Origin: Micrococcales bacterium
GTDB lineage: Bacteria > Actinomycetota > Actinomycetes > S36-B12 > GCA-2699445
Direction of reading: 5' to 3'
NCBI GenBank assembly: GCA_002699445.1
Contig: PAAU01000019.1
Coordinates: forward strand, 1 to 41,788
DNA length: 41,788 bases
The notes under the pieces are model-generated. The model was not told where the DNA came from. It worked only from the letters and a program-made list of their open reading frames with translations, and searched no databases. How positions within the stretch are numbered: the stretch's first letter is position 1; the number at the start of each line of letters is the position of its first letter. Below, one piece after another: positions 17,707-25,744 of the stretch. Made by a program: the position numbers and the translations under genes.

Positions 17707-18957
17707 ATGTATCGATTATTCGTGACTGCCGCCCTGGGTGCGGCCCTTGTATTACCCACAGCGGCACACGCCTCATCTGATCAGGTCCTCGGTGGCTGGT
17801 TCGGTAACTGGCATCCGCCGCAAGTTGTGGAGGAAAAAATGCAGGCAGGCGCGGGAGTGTTGACCGATTCAGCTGTGTTTTCCTGGTCTTTCGCCGGTGT
17901 ACAAAATCCCGTCTGCGCCATGACGCAGAAGTCCGTCTGTCAAGATCCCGGAAAAATTTCGACTCAAGATCTACGACGAGCGATCGCGGGTATGGCCGGA
18001 ACTACGGTTTGGGCATCTCATATCGACTTGAACTACAGCAGGGCTAGAGAATTGGCAGCACTGTTGAAGAATCGTCGGCAGCGAAACGACTTGATCAATG
18101 TTCTAGTAGATCGCACTGTGCGAGTAGGAGCCGATGGCTTGGATCTGGATTGGGAGAACTTTGCCTTCAATGATGGATCGAGTACCTGGGCCAGTACGCG
18201 GAAACCGCTCAACAAGACGGTGCGTCGACTCGCGAATAAGTTGCACGCTCAGGGGAAACTCCTCTCGGTAACTGTCCCAGTGGGTTCGTCACCGCTCACT
18301 ACCTCTGGACGTCCGAGGCTTGGCGGTGGCTACTCGGTGTTTGACTGGAAGCGTCTTGCGGCGAAGGCCGATCGACTGAACTTGATGGCCTACGACTATT
18401 CATTCTCCGCACCCGGCCCGATTGGGCCGCATTATTGGGCTAAGCAGGCCGTAACGGCAGCCACTCGTGCCGTCGGAGCTGAGAATGCAAAGAAGGTGAT
18501 CATCGGGGTGCCGCTCTATGGGAAGTCGTGGCCAACTCCTGGTCGAGGTGGGCAAGCCGTTGTCGGTAAATGTCCGAGTAGTTGGAAACCTAAATCCATT
18601 GAGTCGACCTTCTCAGTTACTGCGTTGCAGGCTCCGGAACTGGCTGAGGAAAATGGTGCCAAGATCTCCTACTCCGCCAAGAGTGGTGAATCCACATTCA
18701 GATATTCCGAGAAGGTACCTGGAACTTATCGGAAGCAAATAGGTCCGGCCGGGAAGCAGCGAACGGTCACGAAAGCAAAGGAGTGCGAAGTCTCCCGCAC
18801 CGTTTGGTTCGGGAACCGTCGAACCGTCATCAAACGAGCCAAGCTTGCCCGGCGAGCGGGAATCGGTGGGGTCTTCGCGTGGAACCTTGCAGCCACTGAC
18901 GAGGCGCTTTTCGAGAAGTATCGGGAAAAGTGGGGTGACTCGCTGCCATCGCAGTAG
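17707..18957 (+). CDS. Secreted glycoside hydrolase family 18 protein (chitinase-like)
   Basis: A 416-residue secreted protein. Signal peptide 1-22 (ends AHA|S), then a GH18 TIM barrel with the catalytic motif DGLDLDWE (143-150; Glu150 the acid) and the strand LNLMAYDYSF. GH18 enzymes cut beta-1,4-N-acetylglucosamine polymers such as chitin or peptidoglycan glycan strands. The short chain has no chitin-binding domain. An insertion (about 290-370) rich in Lys/Ser precedes the last barrel strand GGVFAWNLAATDE. No Shine-Dalgarno precedes the ATG; the A/T-rich CATATT 10 bases upstream may be the -10 of a leaderless transcript. Confidence 0.9.
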   Translation: MYRLFVTAALGAALVLPTAAHASSDQVLGGWFGNWHPPQVVEEKMQAGAGVLTDSAVFSWSFAGVQNPVCAMTQKSVCQDPGKISTQDLRRAIAGMAGTTVWASHIDLNYSRARELAALLKNRRQRNDLINVLVDRTVRVGADGLDLDWENFAFNDGSSTWASTRKPLNKTVRRLANKLHAQGKLLSVTVPVGSSPLTTSGRPRLGGGYSVFDWKRLAAKADRLNLMAYDYSFSAPGPIGPHYWAKQAVTAATRAVGAENAKKVIIGVPLYGKSWPTPGRGGQAVVGKCPSSWKPKSIESTFSVTALQAPELAEENGAKISYSAKSGESTFRYSEKVPGTYRKQIGPAGKQRTVTKAKECEVSRTVWFGNRRTVIKRAKLARRAGIGGVFAWNLAATDEALFEKYREKWGDSLPSQ

Positions 18958-18974
18958 GTCCTGCTCAAGAGAAG

Positions 18975-18999
18975 CGAGATATAACCATCTGATATCTCG
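18975..18999. terminator. Hairpin between convergent GH18 and ceramidase-like genes
   Basis: CGAGATAT / ATATCTCG is a perfect 8-bp stem with a 9-base loop, 18 bases after the GH18 stop and 9 bases before the end of the convergent gene. It has no T-run. It is likely a bidirectional terminator. Confidence 0.5.
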
Positions 19000-19007
19000 G
19001 TCATGAA

Positions 19008-19571
19008 CTAGACGATGGCATCTCCATCTGTAGTTGCTCCGCTAACCGAGTCCGGACCTTTACCTTCTGTCCACATCGACCAAATGATCACAGCGCTGAT
19101 AGCGGCCGCCAGCGTGTGCCAGAGCGCATGCCATTGGAATGGACTCGCTGGGGAACAAAGAGCAGAGGCAGTCCTACCAAATCCATAACAAACACATCCG
19201 GCGAGTATGAGAACTCCCACCCAGAGAAGTTGGGAGCGACCAAGTCCGGGAAATAATGACGTTCGGCGGATCAATCGCGCTACGAGAACCACGCCGAGTA
19301 ATGCCAGGAGAAAAAGAATCGACGCATTGTGCAACAAGTTGGCAATGGCTGATTGGGAACCGTGATAGTCGAAACTGCCCAAGCCGATCAGCGCTAGCAA
19401 GGCACTCGCTACCCAAGCCATCGCCGGTATGGATGAGGTTGAACGATGCAGCAAAATTAAGACAACAGACCCTGCGATGAGAAAGGTGAGGCTGCTGAGC
19501 GCATTTATGGGCTGAGCTAGTACCCCCTCCGCCAAGGCCTCACAGTCGGTAAGGCCCAGCGGTTCCGACAT
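19008..19571 (-). CDS. Ceramidase-like (CREST superfamily) membrane protein
   Basis: A 187-residue membrane protein with six or seven hydrophobic helices. It shows the CREST pattern: N-terminal CE (10-11) and QPINALSSLTFLIAG, then GLGSFDYHG (Ser66, His70), LLHNAS (His81, Asn82) and the C-terminal HALWH (His148, His152). In alkaline ceramidases the Ser, an Asp and three His build a zinc amide-hydrolase site. Here the third-helix Asp appears to be Asn82, so activity is uncertain. It lies 13 bases downstream of a TMEM175-like gene and is probably co-transcribed with it. Substrate could be a lipid amide; not proven. Confidence 0.72.
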   Translation of the reverse strand: MSEPLGLTDCEALAEGVLAQPINALSSLTFLIAGSVVLILLHRSTSSIPAMAWVASALLALIGLGSFDYHGSQSAIANLLHNASILFLLALLGVVLVARLIRRTSLFPGLGRSQLLWVGVLILAGCVCYGFGRTASALCSPASPFQWHALWHTLAAAISAVIIWSMWTEGKGPDSVSGATTDGDAIV

Positions 19572-19584
19572 GGGATCTCAAGCG

Positions 19585-20316
19585 TCAACGACTGTTTTGT
19601 TTTGTCGGCGTTCGGCGCTGTTCTACCTGGGCGACCACAACCACTACCACGATCCCAATCCAGAGGAACCAATGTGCCTGATCGACCCACACAGCCCCAA
19701 GTATGCCGGTGGAGAAGCACACTAGGGCTGGCCGTAGGTATATCCGACTGGATAGCCGAGTATCGTCTCCGCTGCGTTTCAAATCTCGGTTGCCATAGGC
19801 GGCGCGCCGAGCAATCGCGAACAGCGCGAGAAAAGATATCCCTACTGTGGACCAATAGACGAGGAAGTTTTGAATCGTGTCACCTTCGTCACCACGAACG
19901 AGCAAGACCCGCAACATGAAATCGATTGGTCCGGTGATCTTTGTTTCCGTTCCTATTGGCGGTAGGTCGGCCAAGGTCATAAGCGGTATCGACAGCAAGC
20001 AGAACAGCCAGAAAAAGTTGAGCCACACCATTATCCGGTCGTAATCACGTAAATACTCAAAAAGCACGTGGTGGTATCGCCAACAAACAACCAACACAAT
20101 AAAAGTGGTGCCAATCCAGGTTAAGTCAGAACCCTTGGTAGTAATAATATCTGACCAAGAGAGACTTTGATCTGCCTGGATGATGTCGACCGCAGGAAGA
20201 AACAGCAAAGTAAGCGATATAGCGACGGCGGCGTCGGTGAGATACGTGAGCCGGGTTATGTCGCCTTCGACCCGTTCAAGGCTGGCGGTTTCATCAGATT
20301 CGTCCGGCGCTGACAT
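19585..20316 (-). CDS. TMEM175-like (DUF1211) membrane protein with altered pore motif
   Basis: A 243-residue membrane protein with about six helices. The first helix has the TMEM175 pattern R-x-x-x-x-x-D-A-x-x-A-I-x-x-T-L-L (RLTYLTDAAVAISLTLLFLP). TMEM175 potassium channels carry FSDG here; this protein has LTDA. WRYHHVLFEYL and NFFWLFCLLSIPLMTL fit the second and third helices of the family. It may conduct K+ or protons, or have lost channel function. ATG 20316 is chosen for its GGAGG four bases upstream; ATG 20349 would add 11 residues. Likely an operon with the ceramidase-like gene. Confidence 0.72.
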   Translation of the reverse strand: MSAPDESDETASLERVEGDITRLTYLTDAAVAISLTLLFLPAVDIIQADQSLSWSDIITTKGSDLTWIGTTFIVLVVCWRYHHVLFEYLRDYDRIMVWLNFFWLFCLLSIPLMTLADLPPIGTETKITGPIDFMLRVLLVRGDEGDTIQNFLVYWSTVGISFLALFAIARRAAYGNRDLKRSGDDTRLSSRIYLRPALVCFSTGILGAVWVDQAHWFLWIGIVVVVVVAQVEQRRTPTKQNSR

Positions 20317-20525
20317 CACACCTCCATGAGCTTCGGCTGTCGCATCCATGAATCTGTGCCAAAGGGCACGATAATCTTATTCAACTATGCACGTGAGCAG
20401 TTTGCAGCATTTCCTGCAATGACTTGCTTTGTGGCGCCCCGATGGTCAGCCATCATTGTGGGCAACTGAGCCCCTGTAGAGCCTTCGTAACGATAGCCTC
20501 ACTTCAAACTAGCGATGGAGTGCAG

Positions 20526-21779
20526 ATGGATCGGTACCTCACTCCGGTCAATGTCCTCAGTCTCACCGCCGGTTTAGTCATCGTGCTGGCCACTCTCACC
20601 AGCCTCGTTCGCAGTATGCTCATGCCACTGCCACGAGTCACTCTGGCGGCAAGAGGTTCTCGTGGGCTCACGGAGAACGTGGGTTGGCTGATAGCAGGTC
20701 GCTTGAAGAGCTTTTCTCGGCAAGATGCAGTGCTCTCCGGTGTAGGTCCAGTGTCAGTCCTGGTTGAGCTTGTGCTGCTCATGGGGCTGTTCCTGGTGGG
20801 GTTTGCCCTGATGATTTATGGGTCGAGCAGTCTCGATTTCTCCGATTCCCTGGTTGAGGCCGGATCAACGTTACTCACACTTGGCTTGCTCGAGCGTGAA
20901 AATGCGGCCCAGTTATCCCTGAATTTCCTCGCCGCCTTCATAGGCGTCACAATCATTGCCATCCTGATCGGTTATCTCTTCATCTTGTATTCTGCCTACA
21001 ACCAACGCGAACAATTAGTCGTTCGGACATCGATCAGGACCGGAGAGCCGGCGTGGGGACCAGAGCTCTTGTGTCGGCAACACGTCTCGCGGGAAGCGCC
21101 TCTTTATTCGACAGCGGATCTGATCGCCTGGGTCAGCTCCTTGCGAAGTCAGCACACCATGTACCCAGTACTCAATCAGTTCCGTTCCTACACTCCCATG
21201 CGTTCCTGGCTCGTGACTCTCATCGCTGTGTTGGATGCGGCAGCCCTGAGCATCAGTGTTACCTCGACCTCGGACAAAGATGCGCACTCGCTCATTATCG
21301 AAGGGTCACAGACATGTGCCGAACTATTTCGAAATCTAACGATGCGGGGTCGTTGGTTCTCGCGCGAGCCGTTACCCGTTGCACCGATTCCAGAACCACC
21401 GCTGACTCCAGCGCAGTCGGCGGTATTCCGAGCGGTGGTCGCGGACAGGGAATTATCGGCTAAGGCGAACAGGACCAGTGGTCCAGTTAAGAAAGCCGTT
21501 GTTACCTTGAGCCGAGATGAGTTCGATACGGCCTGGGATCTAATGTCAGAGGTCGGTTTAGATCTTCGGTCCGATAAAGATCAGGCGTGGCAGGACTTTA
21601 AGAGACTCCGAGCGTGCTACGAAGAAACCGCAGTGGGTTTGGCCTATCGCCTGCATGTAGTCCCAGCGCCTTGGACTGGAAAAAGAAGATTCGGTATCAC
21701 CACTATTTGGCCCAACCTCGTTGTCGACCATCTAGCCTCGGAGTCAAGGGAAGCGAAAGAACCACAGCGGGATGAGTAG
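20526..21779 (+). CDS. Membrane protein with ion-channel-like topology
   Basis: A 417-residue protein: an N-terminal helix (TAGLVIVLATLTSLV), then two helices (VELVLLMGLFLVGFALMIY and FIGVTIIAILIGYLFILYS) enclosing a short pore-like loop FSDSLVEAGSTLLTLGLLE. The C-terminal cytosolic part is about 230 residues. The layout recalls 2-TM K+ channels, but the selectivity filter TVGYG is absent (TLLTLGL), so ion conduction is a guess. The start at 20526 has GGAG five bases before it; the frame is open to 20424 but lacks a ribosome site. Divergent from the TMEM175-like gene. Confidence 0.7.
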   Translation: MDRYLTPVNVLSLTAGLVIVLATLTSLVRSMLMPLPRVTLAARGSRGLTENVGWLIAGRLKSFSRQDAVLSGVGPVSVLVELVLLMGLFLVGFALMIYGSSSLDFSDSLVEAGSTLLTLGLLERENAAQLSLNFLAAFIGVTIIAILIGYLFILYSAYNQREQLVVRTSIRTGEPAWGPELLCRQHVSREAPLYSTADLIAWVSSLRSQHTMYPVLNQFRSYTPMRSWLVTLIAVLDAAALSISVTSTSDKDAHSLIIEGSQTCAELFRNLTMRGRWFSREPLPVAPIPEPPLTPAQSAVFRAVVADRELSAKANRTSGPVKKAVVTLSRDEFDTAWDLMSEVGLDLRSDKDQAWQDFKRLRACYEETAVGLAYRLHVVPAPWTGKRRFGITTIWPNLVVDHLASESREAKEPQRDE

Positions 21780-21787
21780 ATTTTCAC

Positions 21788-22531
21788 CTATTCGCGAGTT
21801 TCACCACGGGTCCGAGCGAGACGCACAATGAGAATGAGCAGTGTGCCGATGCACGATAGCCACAGGAGTCGGGGACCATCACCCCCTAGCGCGGCTCCTA
21901 AAGCGGCGCCCACGATATAGGTGAGGAAGATACTGCCCAAGACCTCAAGCCGTACAGGATGACGCGGAAGCTTATGGCCCACGGACAGAATCGCGGTTCG
22001 GCGTGCAATCTGATCTAGTGCGCCCGATTGGTAGGTGGTGGATACTGGAATGCCTGCAGTGGCTCTCACTGCGTAGGTTTGCACTCCCATCGCGCCCGAA
22101 ATCGCGAACAGTGAGAAAATCCCCTCAGTTCCGCTCAGCGGGAGCTCGGATGTCGGAATGAATTGCAGTCGAATGGCGGTGATGAGCAACAAGGCGATTT
22201 GAACGATCAGCAAGATTTCGATTTGCCACCGTCGTGGAATGCGGTAGGCCAGGCGTACTGCAAGAAATACGCCGACTACAAACCCCGTGATGGACGTTAT
22301 GGGTGGGAGGATTTTTCCGGAGTCGAGTTCGCCAATCGCGACGCCAACCAAAATCGCATTGCCGCTCTGATTGGCAGGGAAGACCCCAAACAAGTTTACG
22401 AAAGCAATTGCATCTACGTAGCCAGCAATTAAGGCCAAAGCAACGGGCGCCCATAGGCCTATGGGCGGCCCGGCGGCGGGCGGTAACTCGAATTCTTCGT
22501 GCGCAATATCCTCAGGGGGTGGATCAGTCAC
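21788..22531 (-). CDS. YoaK/DUF1275 family membrane protein
   Basis: A 247-residue membrane protein with six helices and the family signature GYVDAIAFVNLFGVFPANQSGNAILVGVAIGE spread over helices 1-2 (seen in two blocks around residues 38-70). YoaK/DUF1275 proteins are widespread and uncharacterised. The gene starts 17 bases after the zur stop, so it is probably the last member of the zinc operon. Whether it takes part in zinc handling is unknown. Start ATG at 22531. Confidence 0.85.
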   Translation of the reverse strand: MTDPPPEDIAHEEFELPPAAGPPIGLWAPVALALIAGYVDAIAFVNLFGVFPANQSGNAILVGVAIGELDSGKILPPITSITGFVVGVFLAVRLAYRIPRRWQIEILLIVQIALLLITAIRLQFIPTSELPLSGTEGIFSLFAISGAMGVQTYAVRATAGIPVSTTYQSGALDQIARRTAILSVGHKLPRHPVRLEVLGSIFLTYIVGAALGAALGGDGPRLLWLSCIGTLLILIVRLARTRGETRE

Positions 22532-22548
22532 GGTGTTTCCTTGACTGG

Positions 22549-22941
22549 CTAACTGCAGGACTTACACCGACCTGATATCTCCACTGTGTGGTGGCTCTGG
22601 GTAAACCCATTGTCCGCTGCGACGCTCTGTGCCCAGGCCTCGACTGCATCGGCTGAAATCTCAACAGTGGTGCCACATTTAACGCATACCAGATGGTGGT
22701 GATGTCCGCCGCTGCATCGGCGATATTGGGTTTCGCCATCACTGTTGATTATCGTGTCGACTTCGCCAGAATCGGCCATCCGCGACAGAGTGCGATAGAC
22801 CGTAGCGAGTCCTATCGGCGACTCTTGGTCGCTTAAGAGCTGATGCAGCTGTTGAGCTGTTCTAAATTCGCGACATTCATCGAGCAATTCTCGCATGGCA
22901 GTTTGCTGTCGGGTGCTCCGTTGGTTCTTAGTGACGGTCAT
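22549..22941 (-). CDS. zur: Zinc uptake regulator Zur (Fur family)
   Basis: A 130-residue Fur-family repressor. It has an N-terminal winged helix (LATVYRTLSRMADSGEVD), a His-rich hinge (RCSGGHHHHLVCVKCG) and two CxxC pairs (Cys86/Cys89 and Cys126/Cys129) that hold structural zinc. Its position in the znu operon (start overlaps the znuB stop by 4 bases) and the Zur-type palindrome before znuA identify it as Zur rather than Fur. With zinc bound it would block transcription of its own operon. Confidence 0.93.
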   Translation of the reverse strand: MTVTKNQRSTRQQTAMRELLDECREFRTAQQLHQLLSDQESPIGLATVYRTLSRMADSGEVDTIINSDGETQYRRCSGGHHHHLVCVKCGTTVEISADAVEAWAQSVAADNGFTQSHHTVEISGRCKSCS

Positions 22942-23750
22942 CTCACTGCTCCTACCAGCCTTGGTGCTGTCGCGGCTATCGCGAATAACAGAAGTGCCGT
23001 TAACACGATAGCCGGGCCTGAAGGTACGTCAAAGTAAAAGGCTTGTAACAAGCCTGCTATTGAGGCGAAGAGGCTGATGATGACCGCTATTCCCGCGGTT
23101 GCGAGAAATGACCGGGTCATTTGTTGAGCGGCCGCCACGGGCACGATCATAATGGCCGCCACTAAAAGCAAGCCGACCGTTCGCATGCCGATCACAACGA
23201 CTACCGAGGCTGTCACGCTAATGAGCAAACTGATGAGGTCGACACGAATGCCTTGCACGTGTGCCAGATCCGGATCGAGGGAAACAGCAAACATCTGCCG
23301 GCCAAAAATGCCCAGCATCGCTAATACCACAACCCCCGCGATCCCCAATGCCACTACATCGCCAAGGCCAGCTGTTGCCAGTGAGCCAAAGAGATATTGA
23401 TTGAGTGCGGTACTACTGCCATTCTCGGCCAGAGACGTGAGCAGTACACCACCGGCAATTCCGCCGTAAAAGACTAATGCGAGTGCGATATCTCCCACCG
23501 ATTTACTGCGGAGCCGGATCAGTTCAACCAGAGCCGCTCCGATTGCGGCAACGATGAGCGCAGTAGCGACGGGTTGCGTACCAAGGAGAAACGCCAAGCC
23601 GACCCCAGCAAGCGCCACGTGGCCCATCCCGTCGCCTAGAAGGGCCAGGCGTCTTTGCACTAAAAAAATTCCCACCATAGGAGCAAGAATCCCAATGATC
23701 ATCGCCGAGAGCAGAGCACGCTGCATGAACTCATAATCGAGGGGATTCAT
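22938..23750 (-). CDS. znuB: Zinc ABC transporter permease ZnuB
   Basis: A 270-residue ABC-3 family permease with about eight helices and the conserved blocks LLGDGMGHVALAGVGLAFLLG, ALVFYGGIAGGVLL and MRTVGLLLVAAIMIVPVAAAQ. It forms the membrane channel for Zn2+ delivered by ZnuA. ATG 23750 overlaps the znuC stop in an ATGA; a GTG at 23765 would add five residues. A manganese specificity cannot be excluded from the permease alone, but the Zur context argues for zinc. Confidence 0.92.
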   Translation of the reverse strand: MNPLDYEFMQRALLSAMIIGILAPMVGIFLVQRRLALLGDGMGHVALAGVGLAFLLGTQPVATALIVAAIGAALVELIRLRSKSVGDIALALVFYGGIAGGVLLTSLAENGSSTALNQYLFGSLATAGLGDVVALGIAGVVVLAMLGIFGRQMFAVSLDPDLAHVQGIRVDLISLLISVTASVVVVIGMRTVGLLLVAAIMIVPVAAAQQMTRSFLATAGIAVIISLFASIAGLLQAFYFDVPSGPAIVLTALLLFAIAATAPRLVGAVR

Positions 23751-24583
23751 CAGTCGGCACCCCACGTATTGTCGCGAGGAGGTCTTGATTCATGGTGTCC
23801 GTGCGGATCATGGAATCTACTCGGTAACGGGGGACTACCGTCGTAAGCAATGCTGCCTTTCGACGCCTGCCCCATCGCAATGCACCGATCAATCAACGGC
23901 TCCAGAACGCCGAGTTCGTGCGCTACAACGATGATTGTCCGACCGGCACTCTTATATTCCGCCAAGATGTCTGCAAGAAGAAACATGTTCTCGCGGTCTA
24001 GGCCCGCGGTTGGTTCGTCCAAGAGCAGCACATCAGCATTCTTGGCGAGAGCGGCGGCAATCATGGCACGGCGTTGCTGACCGCCCGACAAGGAATGAAA
24101 GGAGTCTTTTCTTTTGTTCCAGAGCCCCACTCGCTGCAGGATCTCCTGGGTTCTATCAGGTGTGGAGCGACGCCATCCAAGACGCGATCCACCGGCCGAG
24201 ACCTGAACTATCTCAGCCACCGAAACCGGAACGGCAGTGGACGCCATCAGGTCTTGTGGGACATAGCCGATGCGTCGCCACTGGCGAAAGCTATCAACGG
24301 GCGTTCCGAAGATCCGAACTTCTCCGTCCGCGAGACTCTGTAAGCCGAGAAAAGTACGAAGCAAGGTGCTTTTGCCTGAACCATTTGCCCCGAGCAGAGC
24401 GAGAAACTGTCCGTTCGGAATGCTTAAGCTCACATTCCGAAGGACAGCCTCTCCACCAAGAACTACCGTGCCGGACTCGATTTGAAAAGGGTCTTCCGCT
24501 TTCTGCTCGGATGAGGGCAACGTAGTCCCCTTCCCTTTTCGACTGATCTTGGCCCTGTATCTGCCTGCAACACTGACATTCAT
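23750..24583 (-). CDS. znuC: Zinc ABC transporter ATPase ZnuC
   Basis: A 277-residue ABC ATPase. Walker A GANGSGKST, Q-loop GYVPQD, signature LSGGQQRRAMIAAAL, Walker B VLLLDEPTAGLD and switch His in VVAHELG are all intact. The N-terminus is about 20 residues longer than usual from the ATG at 24583, which lacks a ribosome site. A TTG at 24520 sits five bases after GGGGA and would give a normal 256-residue protein; it may be the true start. C-terminal His residues (FHDPHGHHES) could bind metal. Second gene of the operon. Confidence 0.92.
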   Translation of the reverse strand: MNVSVAGRYRAKISRKGKGTTLPSSEQKAEDPFQIESGTVVLGGEAVLRNVSLSIPNGQFLALLGANGSGKSTLLRTFLGLQSLADGEVRIFGTPVDSFRQWRRIGYVPQDLMASTAVPVSVAEIVQVSAGGSRLGWRRSTPDRTQEILQRVGLWNKRKDSFHSLSGGQQRRAMIAAALAKNADVLLLDEPTAGLDRENMFLLADILAEYKSAGRTIIVVAHELGVLEPLIDRCIAMGQASKGSIAYDGSPPLPSRFHDPHGHHESRPPRDNTWGAD

Positions 24584-24634
24584 AGTCGCTTACGCGTGGT
24601 CTTGTCAGATCCAGATGACATTCGCCGGTCTGGC

Positions 24635-25672
24635 CTACGAGCAGGGTTGCCCAGTCTTGACGGCATCGAGATTACCGCGCATTAGGGAGAAGTAGTCGGC
24701 GTCACTACCAGCAGGTAGTGTCTCGATCGGATCGAGGACGGCCGTTTCTGCTCCAGTTTCGTCAGCCACGGTTTGGGCTACCTCGGGTGCTGCCACGCTT
24801 TCGTAGTAGATGGTCTTAACGTCATTGTCTTTGACGAAATCAGCCGCCCTAGCAATCGCAGTCGGGCTTGGCTCAGTTTCTGGGCTCAATCCGTTGACTC
24901 CCATCTGCTCGAAGTTGTAACGGGCTGCGAGATATCCGAACGCTTCGTGAGCAACTACTAAGTCGCGACTTGTGCATTCCTTAGTCCCCGACTTCCACTC
25001 TTCATCGAGTGTATTGAGCTCGTTTGTCAACTGATCGGAGTTTGCCACAAAGTTCGAACTCGAATCGTCAGTGGTGCCAGCAAGCTGTTCGGCTACCGCT
25101 GCTCCAATGGTTGCCATCATCGTTGGATCGAGCCAGACGTGCGGGTCAACAGCGCTCTGCTCCGCGTCGCTGTGGTCTTCGTCGCTGTGGTCTTCGTCGC
25201 TGTGCTTCTCGTCGCTGTGGTCTTCGTCGCTGTGGTCTTCGTCGCTGTGCTTCTCGTCGCTGTGGTCTTCGTCGCTGTGGTCGTGACTGTTCTCGCCACC
25301 TTCAATGGTTTCCACCAAATCGGTGACGTTGAGCGCGCGATCTCCGATTGAGCTAACTGCATCATCTACTGCCGGCTGGAAACCCTTGATGTAGAGAACC
25401 AAATCTGCATCTTGGATTGAGGCGATTTGCTGAGGGGTGAGTTCGAGATCGTGAGAGTCGACCCCTGGTGGAGTCAAGTTTTCTACCGTGCCTTGGTCCC
25501 CAACAACGCTCTGTGCCGCAAACTGCAGCGGATAAAGTGCGGCTAGCACTGAGGGCTGAGAATCGTCCGCATTCGATGTGCTCGAGCAGGCGGAGAGGGC
25601 GGATGTAGCCAAAGCCGCCGAAGCAATGGTTACCGCACTCTTCACGACTATTCTTTTTCGCTGAATTTTCAT
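24635..25672 (-). CDS. znuA: Zinc-binding lipoprotein ZnuA with repetitive His/Asp loop
   Basis: A 345-residue solute-binding lipoprotein of the cluster A-1 type. Lipobox LSAC puts the lipidated Cys at 29. Zinc ligands are expected in SHDLELTP (His74), DPHVWLD (after the loop), AHEAFGY, and an acidic residue near the C-terminus. Between the first and second ligand lies a long charged loop (about 130-172) of seven HSDE[D/K] pentapeptides plus a degenerate one. Such loops in ZnuA proteins are thought to collect zinc. The ATG at 25672 is 18 bases downstream of the Zur box. First gene of znuA-znuC-znuB-zur. Confidence 0.95.
   Translation of the reverse strand: MKIQRKRIVVKSAVTIASAALATSALSACSSTSNADDSQPSVLAALYPLQFAAQSVVGDQGTVENLTPPGVDSHDLELTPQQIASIQDADLVLYIKGFQPAVDDAVSSIGDRALNVTDLVETIEGGENSHDHSDEDHSDEKHSDEDHSDEDHSDEKHSDEDHSDEDHSDAEQSAVDPHVWLDPTMMATIGAAVAEQLAGTTDDSSSNFVANSDQLTNELNTLDEEWKSGTKECTSRDLVVAHEAFGYLAARYNFEQMGVNGLSPETEPSPTAIARAADFVKDNDVKTIYYESVAAPEVAQTVADETGAETAVLDPIETLPAGSDADYFSLMRGNLDAVKTGQPCS
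25163..25279. repeat. 15-bp tandem repeat inside znuA
   Basis: Seven perfect-length 15-base units and one degenerate flanking unit. Two variants, GTCTTCGTCGCTGTG (codes HSDED) and CTTCTCGTCGCTGTG (codes HSDEK), alternate in a 45-base higher-order pattern (D, D, K). The near identity at DNA level implies recent expansion by slippage or unequal crossover, and copy number is likely to vary between strains. Confidence 0.95.
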
Positions 25673-25690
25673 GCCACTTAATGTACATGA

Positions 25691-25707
25691 ATGAGAATCA
25701 TTCTCAT
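25691..25707. promoter_or_regulatory. Zur box upstream of znuA
   Basis: ATGAGAATCATTCTCAT is a perfect 17-bp palindrome of the Fur/Zur class, 18 bases upstream of the znuA start codon. The operon encodes its own Zur, so zinc-dependent autorepression is the natural reading. Confidence 0.9.
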
Positions 25708-25744
25708 AAAGTGCGCCCGTCAGAAACCCGTTGCAACGAAATGA

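Noticed and set aside
23935-24525. 196-codon plus-strand frame opposite znuC
   Set aside because: Antisense to a complete ABC ATPase with all motifs; Arg/Ser/Pro-rich composition is typical of a shadow frame.
25163-25279. CRISPR array
   Set aside because: Units are 15 bases, have no spacers and code in frame for HSDE[D/K]; no cas genes are present.
25024-25365. Long frames on both strands with repeated RRCGLRRCG, VVFVAV or TKTTATRS
   Set aside because: They are other-frame readings of the 15-bp repeat inside znuA. Only the HSDE reading fits a known protein with signal peptide and zinc ligands.
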